Assembly (NCBI GenBank): GCA_900544375.1
Contig: UQUZ01000001.1
Location: 87,151 to 151,150 of the forward strand
From: an uncultured Oscillospiraceae bacterium
Lineage (GTDB): Bacteria > Bacillota > Clostridia > Oscillospirales > Acutalibacteraceae
Direction: 5' to 3'
DNA: 64,000 nt
Positions 17,413-23,822 of this stretch are shown piece after piece; the stretch's first letter is position 1; each line of letters opens with the position of its first letter. The notes beneath the pieces were generated by a model, which was not told where the DNA came from, searched no databases, and worked only from the letters and a program-made list of their open reading frames with translations. The translations under genes were made by a program, and so were the position numbers.

Positions 17413-17979
17413 CTACATCATAATATAGAGCAGGGCCAGCAATAGCAGCTCATCAGCGCCCTCTCCATTCAACAAAAGCATCAGCGCGAGCAGTAGGGAT
17501 TGATCGGAGCTACCCTCCGCCAGGCCCAGCGGCAAAGGGCGCTTTCCCGGCACAGCGCCTTGGGAGGCGTGCGGCTCCTCCTCCTGCACAGGCAGAGGCG
17601 TTTCCCTTTTCTCCTGGATATAATCCACTGGCAGGGAAATATGCTTTGGGGAACGCGGCTTACCCGCGGGCGGTTGTGAATGCTGCGGCTTATTGTCTAG
17701 AAAAGCAAGACGATCCGCGTCAACTTCCGTTTTTTCCGCTGTGGGCGCGAGCCCTGTTGGCAGGTGCTGCGGCTCCCGATGGGCGCTGTGCTCTGCGGCT
17801 TTTGCCTGCGGGGGCCCCTCCTGCGGCGCTGAAATGGGGGGAGATTCGCTTTTTTTTCGGTCTAATTCCTCCTGCGCGCGTTGGGCCGTCAGTTGGGCGC
17901 GGCGCTGCATTTCACGCACGCGCTGCGTGGCCTCCTCCTGCATGGCCATCAGCTCTTGGTATGTATAATCCCTCGCCAA
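17413..17979 (-). CDS. Unknown protein: coiled-coil start, Pro/Gln-rich middle, hydrophobic C-terminal hairpin
   Basis: 188 residues that I cannot assign. Residues 1-45 form a charged helix rich in Glu/Gln/Arg (DYTYQELMAMQEEATQRV and onward), a likely coiled coil. Residues 46-150 are Pro/Gln/Glu-rich and probably disordered. The last 30 residues are two leucine-rich stretches around NGEGADE (SLLLALMLLLNGEGADELLL then LLALLYIMM), like a short re-entrant or membrane-associated hairpin. It is one base away from the next gene and forms a three-gene minus-strand set (17413-18672) opposite a phosphodiesterase. The composition suggests a structural or scaffold role, perhaps at a membrane. Confidence 0.6.
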   Translation of the reverse strand: MARDYTYQELMAMQEEATQRVREMQRRAQLTAQRAQEELDRKKSESPPISAPQEGPPQAKAAEHSAHREPQHLPTGLAPTAEKTEVDADRLAFLDNKPQHSQPPAGKPRSPKHISLPVDYIQEKRETPLPVQEEEPHASQGAVPGKRPLPLGLAEGSSDQSLLLALMLLLNGEGADELLLLALLYIMM

Positions 17980-17980
17980 A

Positions 17981-18373
17981 TCAAAGCACCCCCTGATCCC
18001 TTAAAATCGGCAGCATTTCCAGCAGCCGCATCATGCGAAGCGCCTCATCCGCCTTATGGCGGCGCTCAGGGCTCAGAAGAGGCTTGAGCGCTGCGATAAA
18101 GGCGGTTCTGGAATCATTCCCCCCGCCATTCATTGCGCCCATGATGGCAGACAGTTTTTTCATCATTGCCGGATCGATTCCGGAGAGCGCGCCGAGCGCT
18201 TCCGCCGCCCCGTTTTGACCGGCCGTGGGCAGGGGTGTGTTCTGCTGAGTCGGTTCGGCCTGCTGGCCGCCCTGGTTCTGCCCGCCAAAGAGCGATTGCG
18301 CCACACTCTGCAAGGATTGGATATCATCCGGGCTGAGGCTGTTAATCAGGTTGCTTAAGTTCTTATCGTCCAT
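17981..18373 (-). CDS. Unknown small protein with helical C-terminal region
   Basis: 130 residues, no known domain recognised. The N-terminus (MDDKNLSNLINSLSPDDIQSL) predicts helices of the kind seen in Clostridial proteins named only as hypothetical. A Gly/Gln/Asn-rich linker occupies about 30-55, and a helical C-terminal half carries KLSAIMGAMNGG and FIAALKPLLSPERRHKADEA. No signal peptide or membrane segment. Stop codon and next start are separated by one base, so it is in one transcript with both neighbours. Confidence 0.6.
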   Translation of the reverse strand: MDDKNLSNLINSLSPDDIQSLQSVAQSLFGGQNQGGQQAEPTQQNTPLPTAGQNGAAEALGALSGIDPAMMKKLSAIMGAMNGGGNDSRTAFIAALKPLLSPERRHKADEALRMMRLLEMLPILRDQGVL

Positions 18374-18399
18374 TTTTCAAAATCCCCCTGTTTCGGTTG

Positions 18400-18672
18400 T
18401 TACCGGTTAAAATGCTGCCTGGTATCTAGGAGCTTTTCCAGCAGAGCCTGTGCCTGCGGCGTGGCAAGCAGCTTATCCGCGGCCTGACGGTCCTCCAAAA
18501 GCATCTTGAGCGTTTTTGCCTGCGTCGGGTTCATATTTTTGCGCACAAAATCTTCCCAGTTTCCGCTATTGATTGCCTGCTCGATATCGGAAGCCGCTTT
18601 TCCGGAGGTTTCACTCAAATGCTTCAGAGCGGCCTTCATTTGTTCGGTGTTCAGATTTCTTCCGTCAATCAT
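18400..18672 (-). CDS. Unknown small helical protein
   Basis: 90 residues from the ATG at 18670-18672, which has AGGTGG eight bases upstream; GTG codons at 18681-18684 are alternatives giving four more residues. The sequence is almost all helix (NTEQMKAALKHLSETSGKAA, then a WEDFVRKNMNPTQAKTLKML segment and LLATPQAQALLEKLL). Its last part resembles the middle of the 130-residue neighbour in style (TPQAQ, helices capped by Asn/Pro), which may hint at a shared origin. First gene of the three-gene set; promoter shared with the divergent phosphodiesterase. Function unknown. Confidence 0.65.
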   Translation of the reverse strand: MIDGRNLNTEQMKAALKHLSETSGKAASDIEQAINSGNWEDFVRKNMNPTQAKTLKMLLEDRQAADKLLATPQAQALLEKLLDTRQHFNR

Positions 18673-18772
18673 TGCATTCACCACCTGTAGTGTATATAAT
18701 ACTAATATGCTTGCGATGGGGGAAAGTATGAACGATCTTTTACCCGATCTCTATGAAAGGAAGTCGGCTCGG

Positions 18773-19234
18773 ATGAGGCTCCTGGTAGTTTCTGATTCTC
18801 ATGGGGATTCCTACGCGCTGTATCGCGCAATCCAGCAGCAGCCTGCGGCGCAGGTGGTCATCCATCTGGGCGATGGCGAAAACGATATGGAGCAGGCGAT
18901 GGGCCTCTGCGGGGAGAAGCGCGTGATCTGCGTGCGGGGCAATTGCGATTGGGGCTCGATGCTGCCCGCCCTTTCACTGGAGCGGATTGCAGGCAAGCTG
19001 CTGTATCTTACGCATGGCTATGCGGAAAACGTAAAATACGGCGATGGGCAGCTCCGGCAGCAGGCGCGCGCCTGTAAGGCCGACATTGCATTATATGGCC
19101 ACACCCATCGGGCTGTGACAGATTTTGAAGACGGCCTATACCTGATGAACCCCGGCGCTGTTGCAAACGGGGAATACGGGATTGTCGACATCACGCAGGC
19201 GGGTATTGTGTGCGTGAATCACAAAATCAGATAG
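18773..19234 (+). CDS. YfcE/MJ0936-type metallophosphoesterase
   Basis: 153-residue calcineurin-like phosphodiesterase. Metal ligands are all visible: SDSHGD (residues 7-12), HLGDGENDME, RGNCDWG, THGY and YGHTH. The short, minimal fold fits the YfcE/MJ0936 group, which in vitro hydrolyses phosphodiester bonds; physiological substrate unknown. I chose the ATG at 18773 because GAAAGGAAG precedes it and homologues begin directly with the first strand; an in-frame ATG at 18728 behind GGGGAAAG would add 15 residues. Divergent from the three unknown small genes with a shared short promoter region. Confidence 0.9.
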   Translation: MRLLVVSDSHGDSYALYRAIQQQPAAQVVIHLGDGENDMEQAMGLCGEKRVICVRGNCDWGSMLPALSLERIAGKLLYLTHGYAENVKYGDGQLRQQARACKADIALYGHTHRAVTDFEDGLYLMNPGAVANGEYGIVDITQAGIVCVNHKIR

Positions 19235-19366
19235 GCCGCGCAGCGCAAGCGGGCAGCCAGACAAGCTTCGCCGCCCTCTGCTTGATAAAAGGGCGATGAA
19301 TAGTAGCCTGCATAGGATAGCCAGCGGCTGTATTTTTATGATTGTTGAAAAAGGAGCGCATTCGGC

Positions 19367-19990
19367 ATGAATGTTCTGATCGTCGGCGCGGGTAAAACCG
19401 GGCGAAGGCTCGCCCTTGCTTTATCCGGGCGAGGGTATGATGTTGCGGTGGTAGACCGCGATCAAAGCAGGCTCGACCTGTTGGGGGAGAATTTTGACGG
19501 CATCACGGTAGCGGGCGTTCCGGTGGATCGGGATGTGCTGATTTCCGCAGGCTGCGAAAATGCGGACGTTGCCTGTGTGATCACGCCGGAGGATAATGTC
19601 AACGTGATGGTCACGCAGCTTTTACGGACCGATTTTCAGGTGGAAACGATTTATACCCGCATTTTGGACCCTTCCCGCGAGGCTGTTTTCCACAAATTTG
19701 GCCTGCACACGATCTGCGCCACCCGCTATGAGGCCGACCATCTGCTGGACCTGATTACAAAGGAGGATGCGCAATTTTCCATGCTCCATTTTGGAAGCGC
19801 CTCCGTATCCTTTGAGGAGGTGCGCACGGATCGCCATGATTGGGGGCTCAAGCCCTCCCAGCTTTATCATCGTAAAAATGAAATGCCCTTTGCCGTGCGC
19901 CGCAAAGGCGGGCGGCTGTTCCTGACCAATGCGGAGAACCTAATTCTTTCGGAAGGCGACAGCGTGATTTTTGCGCAGATCAATGATTAA
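19367..19990 (+). CDS. TrkA-type potassium uptake regulator, half-size (first of two)
   Basis: 207 residues: a TrkA-N/RCK Rossmann domain (about 1-125, opening MNVLIVGAGKTGRRLALAL, GxGxxG motif and the acidic VVDRD end of strand 2) followed by a TrkA-C domain (about 135-207, closing LILSEGDSVIFAQI). Such proteins bind nucleotide and gate a TrkH/KtrB membrane subunit. AAGGAG lies 10 bases before the ATG. A second, distinct half-size TrkA follows 80 bases later; no membrane subunit is present in the window. Confidence 0.88.
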   Translation: MNVLIVGAGKTGRRLALALSGRGYDVAVVDRDQSRLDLLGENFDGITVAGVPVDRDVLISAGCENADVACVITPEDNVNVMVTQLLRTDFQVETIYTRILDPSREAVFHKFGLHTICATRYEADHLLDLITKEDAQFSMLHFGSASVSFEEVRTDRHDWGLKPSQLYHRKNEMPFAVRRKGGRLFLTNAENLILSEGDSVIFAQIND

Positions 19991-20070
19991 GGGGCCTTTT
20001 AAGCGCGTTTTCTGCAATATTTGTGGCCTCTTTTCACAAAAAGCGGCCTGGAAAGGAAATCGATACTATC

Positions 20071-20730
20071 ATGAGGAAAATACTGATCGTCGGCGGGGGT
20101 AATCTTGGCTATTTCCTCTCGCAGGCGCTGATGGAGGATGGCTATAGCGTCAGCCTGATTGAAAAGGAGAAGGAATACTGCCGGCGCGTTGCAAATTTGC
20201 TCGATATTCCCGTGATCTGCGGGGATGGAACCATGGTGGAAACGCTCGCGCGCGGCGGCGCGGGGAAGTGTGATACGCTGATCGCCGTAACTGGCAAGGA
20301 TGAGGATAACCTGATCGCCTGCGAGCTTGCAAAGCAGCAGTTTAACGTTCCGCAGACGGTGGCGCGGGTCAATAACCCCAAGAATATGGATATCATGAAG
20401 AAGCTCGGCGTGGATATCACGATGTCCCCCACCCGGATTATCGCTGGGATGATTGAACATGAGGTGGAGGGCGCGGCGGTGCGCTTGGTGGCGGATATCA
20501 ACAACAGTGATGCGAGCATCAATGAATATAAGCTGCCGGAGCATTGGTCCCGTTCGGGCGCGACCGTTCAATCCCTGAATCTGCCGGAGGATTGCGTTTT
20601 AATTTATCTGATGCGGGATTCTTTGATTACGATTCCGCGCGGCAACACGGCGCTGATGGAGGGGGATGAGATTGTTGCCCTCACAGTGGGGAATACGGCG
20701 AAAACGTTGAAAAAGATATTTGAATTATAA
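20071..20730 (+). CDS. TrkA-type potassium uptake regulator, half-size (second of two)
   Basis: 219 residues from the ATG at 20071 (GAAAGGA 13 bases upstream; the frame is open 16 codons further, without a better site). RCK/TrkA-N domain with ILIVGGGNLGYFLSQAL, IEKEKE ending strand 2, VICGDGT and TGKDEDNLIACELAK. The TrkA-C domain ends LMEGDEIVALT. It resembles the first copy only in fold, so the pair looks like an old duplication working as a heteromer, equivalent to the two halves of fused E. coli TrkA. Confidence 0.88.
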   Translation: MRKILIVGGGNLGYFLSQALMEDGYSVSLIEKEKEYCRRVANLLDIPVICGDGTMVETLARGGAGKCDTLIAVTGKDEDNLIACELAKQQFNVPQTVARVNNPKNMDIMKKLGVDITMSPTRIIAGMIEHEVEGAAVRLVADINNSDASINEYKLPEHWSRSGATVQSLNLPEDCVLIYLMRDSLITIPRGNTALMEGDEIVALTVGNTAKTLKKIFEL

Positions 20731-20736
20731 AAAACA

Positions 20737-20760
20737 GTAGGGGCGAACTGTGTTCGCCCG
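20737..20760 (-). repeat. Palindromic interspersed repeat, copy 1
   Basis: Perfect 8-bp inverted repeat GGGCGAAC-TGT-GTTCGCCC (20741-20759) flanked by GTAG. Read on the minus strand it is GCGGGCGAACACAGTTCGCC followed by CCTAC, the orientation of copies 2-4. Confidence 0.75.
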
Positions 20761-20814
20761 CTTTTGCCTCTTGTATAAACACATATAATCCATCAAGCTA
20801 TTTTACCTAGGCCT

Positions 20815-20839
20815 GCGGGCGAACGCAGTTCGCCTCTAC
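20815..20839 (+). repeat. Palindromic interspersed repeat, copy 2
   Basis: GCGGGCGAAC-GCA-GTTCGCCTCTAC, core inverted repeat 20817-20835. It is inverted relative to copy 1, 57 bases away, so the two copies could also pair with each other. Confidence 0.75.
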
Positions 20840-20873
20840 GTCGTAATCAAAAACAGAAGATCTCAAAAGAAGA

Positions 20874-20903
20874 GGGGGGCGCACATGGTGCGCCTCCCTT
20901 TTT
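20874..20903 (+). terminator. Terminator-like palindrome
   Basis: 11-bp stem with one G-T pair (20874-20884 with 20888-20898), ATG loop, followed by TTTTT. Its style (GGCGCAC/GTGCGCC) is like the nearby repeats, so it may be another member of the same kind of element doing duty as terminator for the TrkA genes. Confidence 0.6.
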
Positions 20904-20945
20904 GGTCTGTTGAACTGGTTTTTCGATTATTGCTTTCAGGGAAAG

Positions 20946-20970
20946 GCAGGCGAACACAGTTCGCCCCTAT
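20946..20970 (+). repeat. Palindromic interspersed repeat, copy 3
   Basis: GCAGGCGAAC-ACA-GTTCGCCCCTA, core 20948-20966, same orientation as copy 2. Confidence 0.75.
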
Positions 20971-21353
20971 GGGGAAAGGGAGAGAGGTATTCATTATATG
21001 TAAATAAATGTTATTTTTTACAGGCTGATTTTTTGGTGCGATTTATAGGGAATGTCAAAATTAAAAATCATCTATCAAATTTGGGAATTATGTTATATTT
21101 ACAGGCCCAAAAAAAATTTTTTTCATATCATTACACAAACTATTTACTTTTCATAGGGATTATGATATTATTGTGATGTAATTTATGAGAAAACGTTCCA
21201 TTCCGTCGTATTTTGGTTGTATTATGGAAGGAGGAGAAAAGAAAGGATTCCTTTGGGTCGAATAAATATTGGGTGAATATCCTTATATTTACGGAAAGAG
21301 AAATAAATTAGGGTAAAATCGAAACTTTCTATCAGAAAAAGGGGGTTAATCAA

Positions 21354-21806
21354 GTGACAAATAAACAAAGAAGAATCCTAGAGGATGCAGAGATTTCGTC
21401 AGAATTAATGCATGAAGTTGATCATTATCTGAAGGATGTTGGTGCGGTGCTTTCCGGTACGATCCATGAAAAAGAAAATTATCTCACCATGCTTTGCAAT
21501 GATATTGCAGAATTTGTTGATGTAAATCCGAGCGCTTCGATTAACAATATTATTGGCGAATTCGGTACGCCGGAAAAGCATGCGGATGTTTTTCTAGAAA
21601 ATAAAATGAAGGATAAGCCTGAAACCATCCGGAAACGTTTGGTTTTTCATAGAGTAATTGCAATTGCTGCGGTTCTTGTTGTTGCTATTATTGGCATTGT
21701 GTATGCGTGTGCATTAATCGAAAATCATTGGATAAATAAAGGATATGATACTGAATCCATTGAAAATGAAGAAGTTGTTATTCTACAAACAGACGAGAGG
21801 GATTAA
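21354..21806 (+). CDS. Membrane-anchored protein with HAAS (DUF1700)-like helical N-terminus, unknown role
   Basis: 150 residues, GTG start behind an AAAAGGGGG site. Residues 1-90 are helical and cytosolic, with the YL...L...L...IIGEFGTPEKHADVF pattern that recalls HAAS/DUF1700-type domains (helical segments found in proteins paired with PadR-like regulators). One transmembrane helix lies at about 101-122 (VIAIAAVLVVAIIGIVYACA), and a short acidic outer tail follows. Codon use is AT-rich, unlike nearly everything else in the window. Six bases separate it from the secreted protein gene downstream; the two appear to be one cassette. Family assignment is tentative. Confidence 0.7.
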   Translation: MTNKQRRILEDAEISSELMHEVDHYLKDVGAVLSGTIHEKENYLTMLCNDIAEFVDVNPSASINNIIGEFGTPEKHADVFLENKMKDKPETIRKRLVFHRVIAIAAVLVVAIIGIVYACALIENHWINKGYDTESIENEEVVILQTDERD

Positions 21807-21812
21807 GTTACG

Positions 21813-22286
21813 ATGAAAAAGAGAATATTATCATTATTTACTTTTCTAATGTTGATTTTTTGTTTTATTGTTAGTGCCAGTGCCGCATCAGTTGTCAATA
21901 CAAATGAATATATTGAATATTTTAGTGATGGAAGCTATGCAACAACTACGATAGAAGAGTCTTTAGTTTTAACACGGGGAACAGTGTTTTTGAAATCGGG
22001 AAACAAAGTATATACATATTGGGATGCAAAAGGAAACGAGCAATTTAAAGTTACACTTTATGGAGAATTTAATGTTAATAGTGGTGTTAGTGCAACTTGT
22101 ATTAAGTCTACAATTAATGTTAATATCACAAATGATAATTGGAAATTGATTTCTCAGGAGGCAAGTAAGTCTGGTAATCAGGCAAAGGGAACGGTAACAT
22201 TAAAAAGATATATGTTATTAATTCCAGTGGAGACTAGAGAAAAGACACTTACATTAACATGTGATAAGAATGGCACCCTCTCTTAA
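21813..22286 (+). CDS. Secreted protein of unknown function, AT-rich
   Basis: 157 residues with a textbook signal peptide (MKKRILSLFTFLMLIFCFIV, cleavage after the ASA near residue 24). The mature part of about 130 residues is beta-strand-like with two Cys (one in ATCIKSTINVNI, one in LTLTCDKNG) that could form a disulfide. No enzyme motif, no anchor. Paired with the single-pass membrane protein upstream (6-base gap). The AT-rich codons of both genes differ sharply from the surrounding GC-rich ones, which suggests acquisition from another genome. A terminator follows at 22337-22387, inside the end of the convergent SLOG gene. Confidence 0.7.
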   Translation: MKKRILSLFTFLMLIFCFIVSASAASVVNTNEYIEYFSDGSYATTTIEESLVLTRGTVFLKSGNKVYTYWDAKGNEQFKVTLYGEFNVNSGVSATCIKSTINVNITNDNWKLISQEASKSGNQAKGTVTLKRYMLLIPVETREKTLTLTCDKNGTLS

Positions 22287-22335
22287 ATCTTTATAAAGTG
22301 TCGCATCCTCCATGGAAGCGTGGATTCATAAATGG

Positions 22336-22923
22336 TTATCCCTGTGGGGCGTTTTTACAACGCTTCACAGGGATAGCGGCTTTTTTGGGCAAATCGTTAG
22401 GATCGGTATGCAGAAGAACACAATTTACCCTCCGCTTAGGAGGACGGTCTACCAGGTAAATCAGCTTCAGGCAGTATTCTTCCGCTCTCTTTTTTAAAAA
22501 CGCCGCATCTTCCGCATCGATTTGGCCATAACACACGCAAACATTGCATTGCTGAATGATAGAGCGTCTGCCGCCTAGTATGCTGGCCAGGGATTGATAG
22601 CATGAAAGGAGATCAACGCCGTCGGCCTCCTCCTCTATCATTTCGTGAAAAAATTGCTCCCGTGGAGGATACCACTGGGATTGCATCGGGCAGGCAAGCT
22701 GAAGGAAAAGCCGCACGCGGGAATCGCTCTGCTTGCGCTCCAGCACGGCCCTGGCCGCCAACAGGTCGAAGCCGGTGGCCGCCCCAGTGTAAAACTGAAA
22801 GATCTCCTTACTGATGAGCCGATCCATCACATGGTTGATGCGGGCAATAATCCGGCGCTCCTGCTCTTCTGGGATGCTTTCCGGGCCGGCAAAGCAACAC
22901 GCTTTTTCAAAAAGTTTTCTCAT
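22336..22923 (-). CDS. SLOG-family protein (DUF1273/YpsA-like)
   Basis: 195 residues from the ATG at 22923, nine bases after GAAGG; an ATG three codons earlier abuts that site. The SLOG (Rossmann-like nucleotide-sensing) fold shows in FYTGAATGFDLLAARAVLERK, VRLFLQLACPMQSQWYPP and a late NVCVCYGQ strand. Relatives include B. subtilis YpsA. Function uncertain; the fold binds nucleotide derivatives. The last 14 codons lie in the palindrome that also serves as terminator for the AT-rich cassette on the other strand. Confidence 0.82.
   Translation of the reverse strand: MRKLFEKACCFAGPESIPEEQERRIIARINHVMDRLISKEIFQFYTGAATGFDLLAARAVLERKQSDSRVRLFLQLACPMQSQWYPPREQFFHEMIEEEADGVDLLSCYQSLASILGGRRSIIQQCNVCVCYGQIDAEDAAFLKKRAEEYCLKLIYLVDRPPKRRVNCVLLHTDPNDLPKKAAIPVKRCKNAPQG
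22337..22387 (+). terminator. Terminator of the AT-rich cassette
   Basis: Outer 10-bp stem TATCCCTGTG/CACAGGGATA (22337-22346 with 22366-22375) with an inner GCGTT/AACGC pairing, followed after GCGGC by TTTTTT. It overlaps the 3' end of the minus-strand SLOG gene. Confidence 0.75.
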
Positions 22924-23047
22924 GTTCAACATCCTTCATTTTGACTTCTTTTGGCCTTCACTATGGCCTCATAATGCAGTCACAGCAAAATCCGGTTTTC
23001 CTCTGTTCCCATAGGAAAAACAATATTAGAGAGAAGGTATTCAAACC

Positions 23048-23263
23048 GTGGATGGTATTATACGAAATTATACGTTTCGAATCAACTCGGAATTGCTGGA
23101 AAAGTTCCACTATGTTTCCCGGATAAACGGACGCTCCGCCAACATGCAGATTTTAATCTATGTGCAGAAAACTGTGGAGCGCTATGAATCGGATAACGGG
23201 CCGATTGAGGTGCGGGGGATCAAATACACTCCCTCCAAAAAGCTCCCCGACGAAAAGCGTTAG
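23048..23263 (+). CDS. Ribbon-helix-helix (Arc-type) DNA-binding protein
   Basis: 71 residues, GTG start after GAGAAGG. The N-terminal 48 residues give the complete RHH pattern: beta strand IRNYTFRINSELLEKF, helix A to VSRINGRSANMQILIYVQKTV with the NGRS turn and helix B. These are dimeric repressors that read DNA through the strand. The C-terminal 20 residues are polar. No toxin gene is adjacent (the next gene is an aminopeptidase on the other strand behind 560 bases), so an antitoxin role is not supported. Closed by a strong terminator at 23310. Confidence 0.75.
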   Translation: MDGIIRNYTFRINSELLEKFHYVSRINGRSANMQILIYVQKTVERYESDNGPIEVRGIKYTPSKKLPDEKR

Positions 23264-23309
23264 CCGGGAGGCGTTGCCCATTCTGCCCCATTGGCGCGGC
23301 AGATAAAAA

Positions 23310-23350
23310 AGCACTGGGCGTCCGCTCTGGCGGACGCCCAGTGCTCTTTT
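23310..23350. terminator. Strong bidirectional terminator
   Basis: Perfect 16-bp GC-rich stem (23310-23325 with 23330-23345), TCTG loop, with A6 before and T4 after. Confidence 0.85.
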
Positions 23351-23822
23351 GACGAAAAAGAAAAAGCGTTTCGTTGAACTGCACAAGAATCATGAGATAT
23401 GGATTTTAGAAAAAGGATTCGATTTGTCAGGTGGTTCTTTTTCAGCAAGCATAAAAAACAGGAATGCGCTCATGCCGCGCGGGAATTTTCTTTTGTCTTC
23501 TCACAAAAGGAAACAAAAAGAGCCGCGGGGAGTTCCCCGCGACCCCCGCACGGCCCTGCGGCAGCAGTAAGCAGAGAGCCACGACCCAACCCGTTCGGCG
23601 AGCCTTCCCAAACTCGCTGTGCTTGTGCAGCAAGCGCATACTCACCGGCGTTTCAAACACATGGAAAGGCTCGTTTTTTGCTGCTACGCAACAAGATTCT
23701 GCGGGCGCTGCCTTGGCCTTCCGCCAGCGCTCAGTGGCGCAGAAAAATGCTGCTTACGAAAGCGCTCTGAAACCCTGCTTTTTGTTTTGTGTGCTCTTTT
23801 CAAACGATAGAAAGTGGCAAGC
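23351..23822. other. 470-base region without a convincing gene
   Basis: Several overlapping frames of 60-134 codons occur on both strands, but none has a ribosome site or plausible protein composition (runs of Arg/Pro/Ala). It contains hairpins at 23489-23509 (CTTTTGT/ACAAAAG) and 23524-23541 (CGCGGGGA/TCCCCGCG), and is bounded by the 10-base direct repeat GTGCTCTTTT at 23341-23350 and 23791-23800. Confidence 0.45.

Larger units (their letters stand above)
20731..21353. other. Repeat-bearing, then AT-rich, intergenic region
   Basis: About 620 bases. The first 240 carry three copies of a palindromic repeat and a terminator-like hairpin (listed separately). From about 20990 the composition changes abruptly to strongly AT-rich, continuing through the two following genes. 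An 88-codon frame at 20910 crosses the repeat and has no ribosome site; I do not accept it. Confidence 0.6.

Noticed and set aside
20737..20970. CRISPR array
   Set aside because: Spacing between repeats is irregular (57 to 112 bases), orientation changes, and no cas genes occur.
20910..21176. 88-codon frame at the edge of the AT-rich region
   Set aside because: Its first part translates a palindromic repeat; no ribosome site.
23048..23263. Antitoxin of a toxin-antitoxin pair
   Set aside because: The RHH fold fits, but no toxin-like gene lies within its transcript, which is terminated at once.
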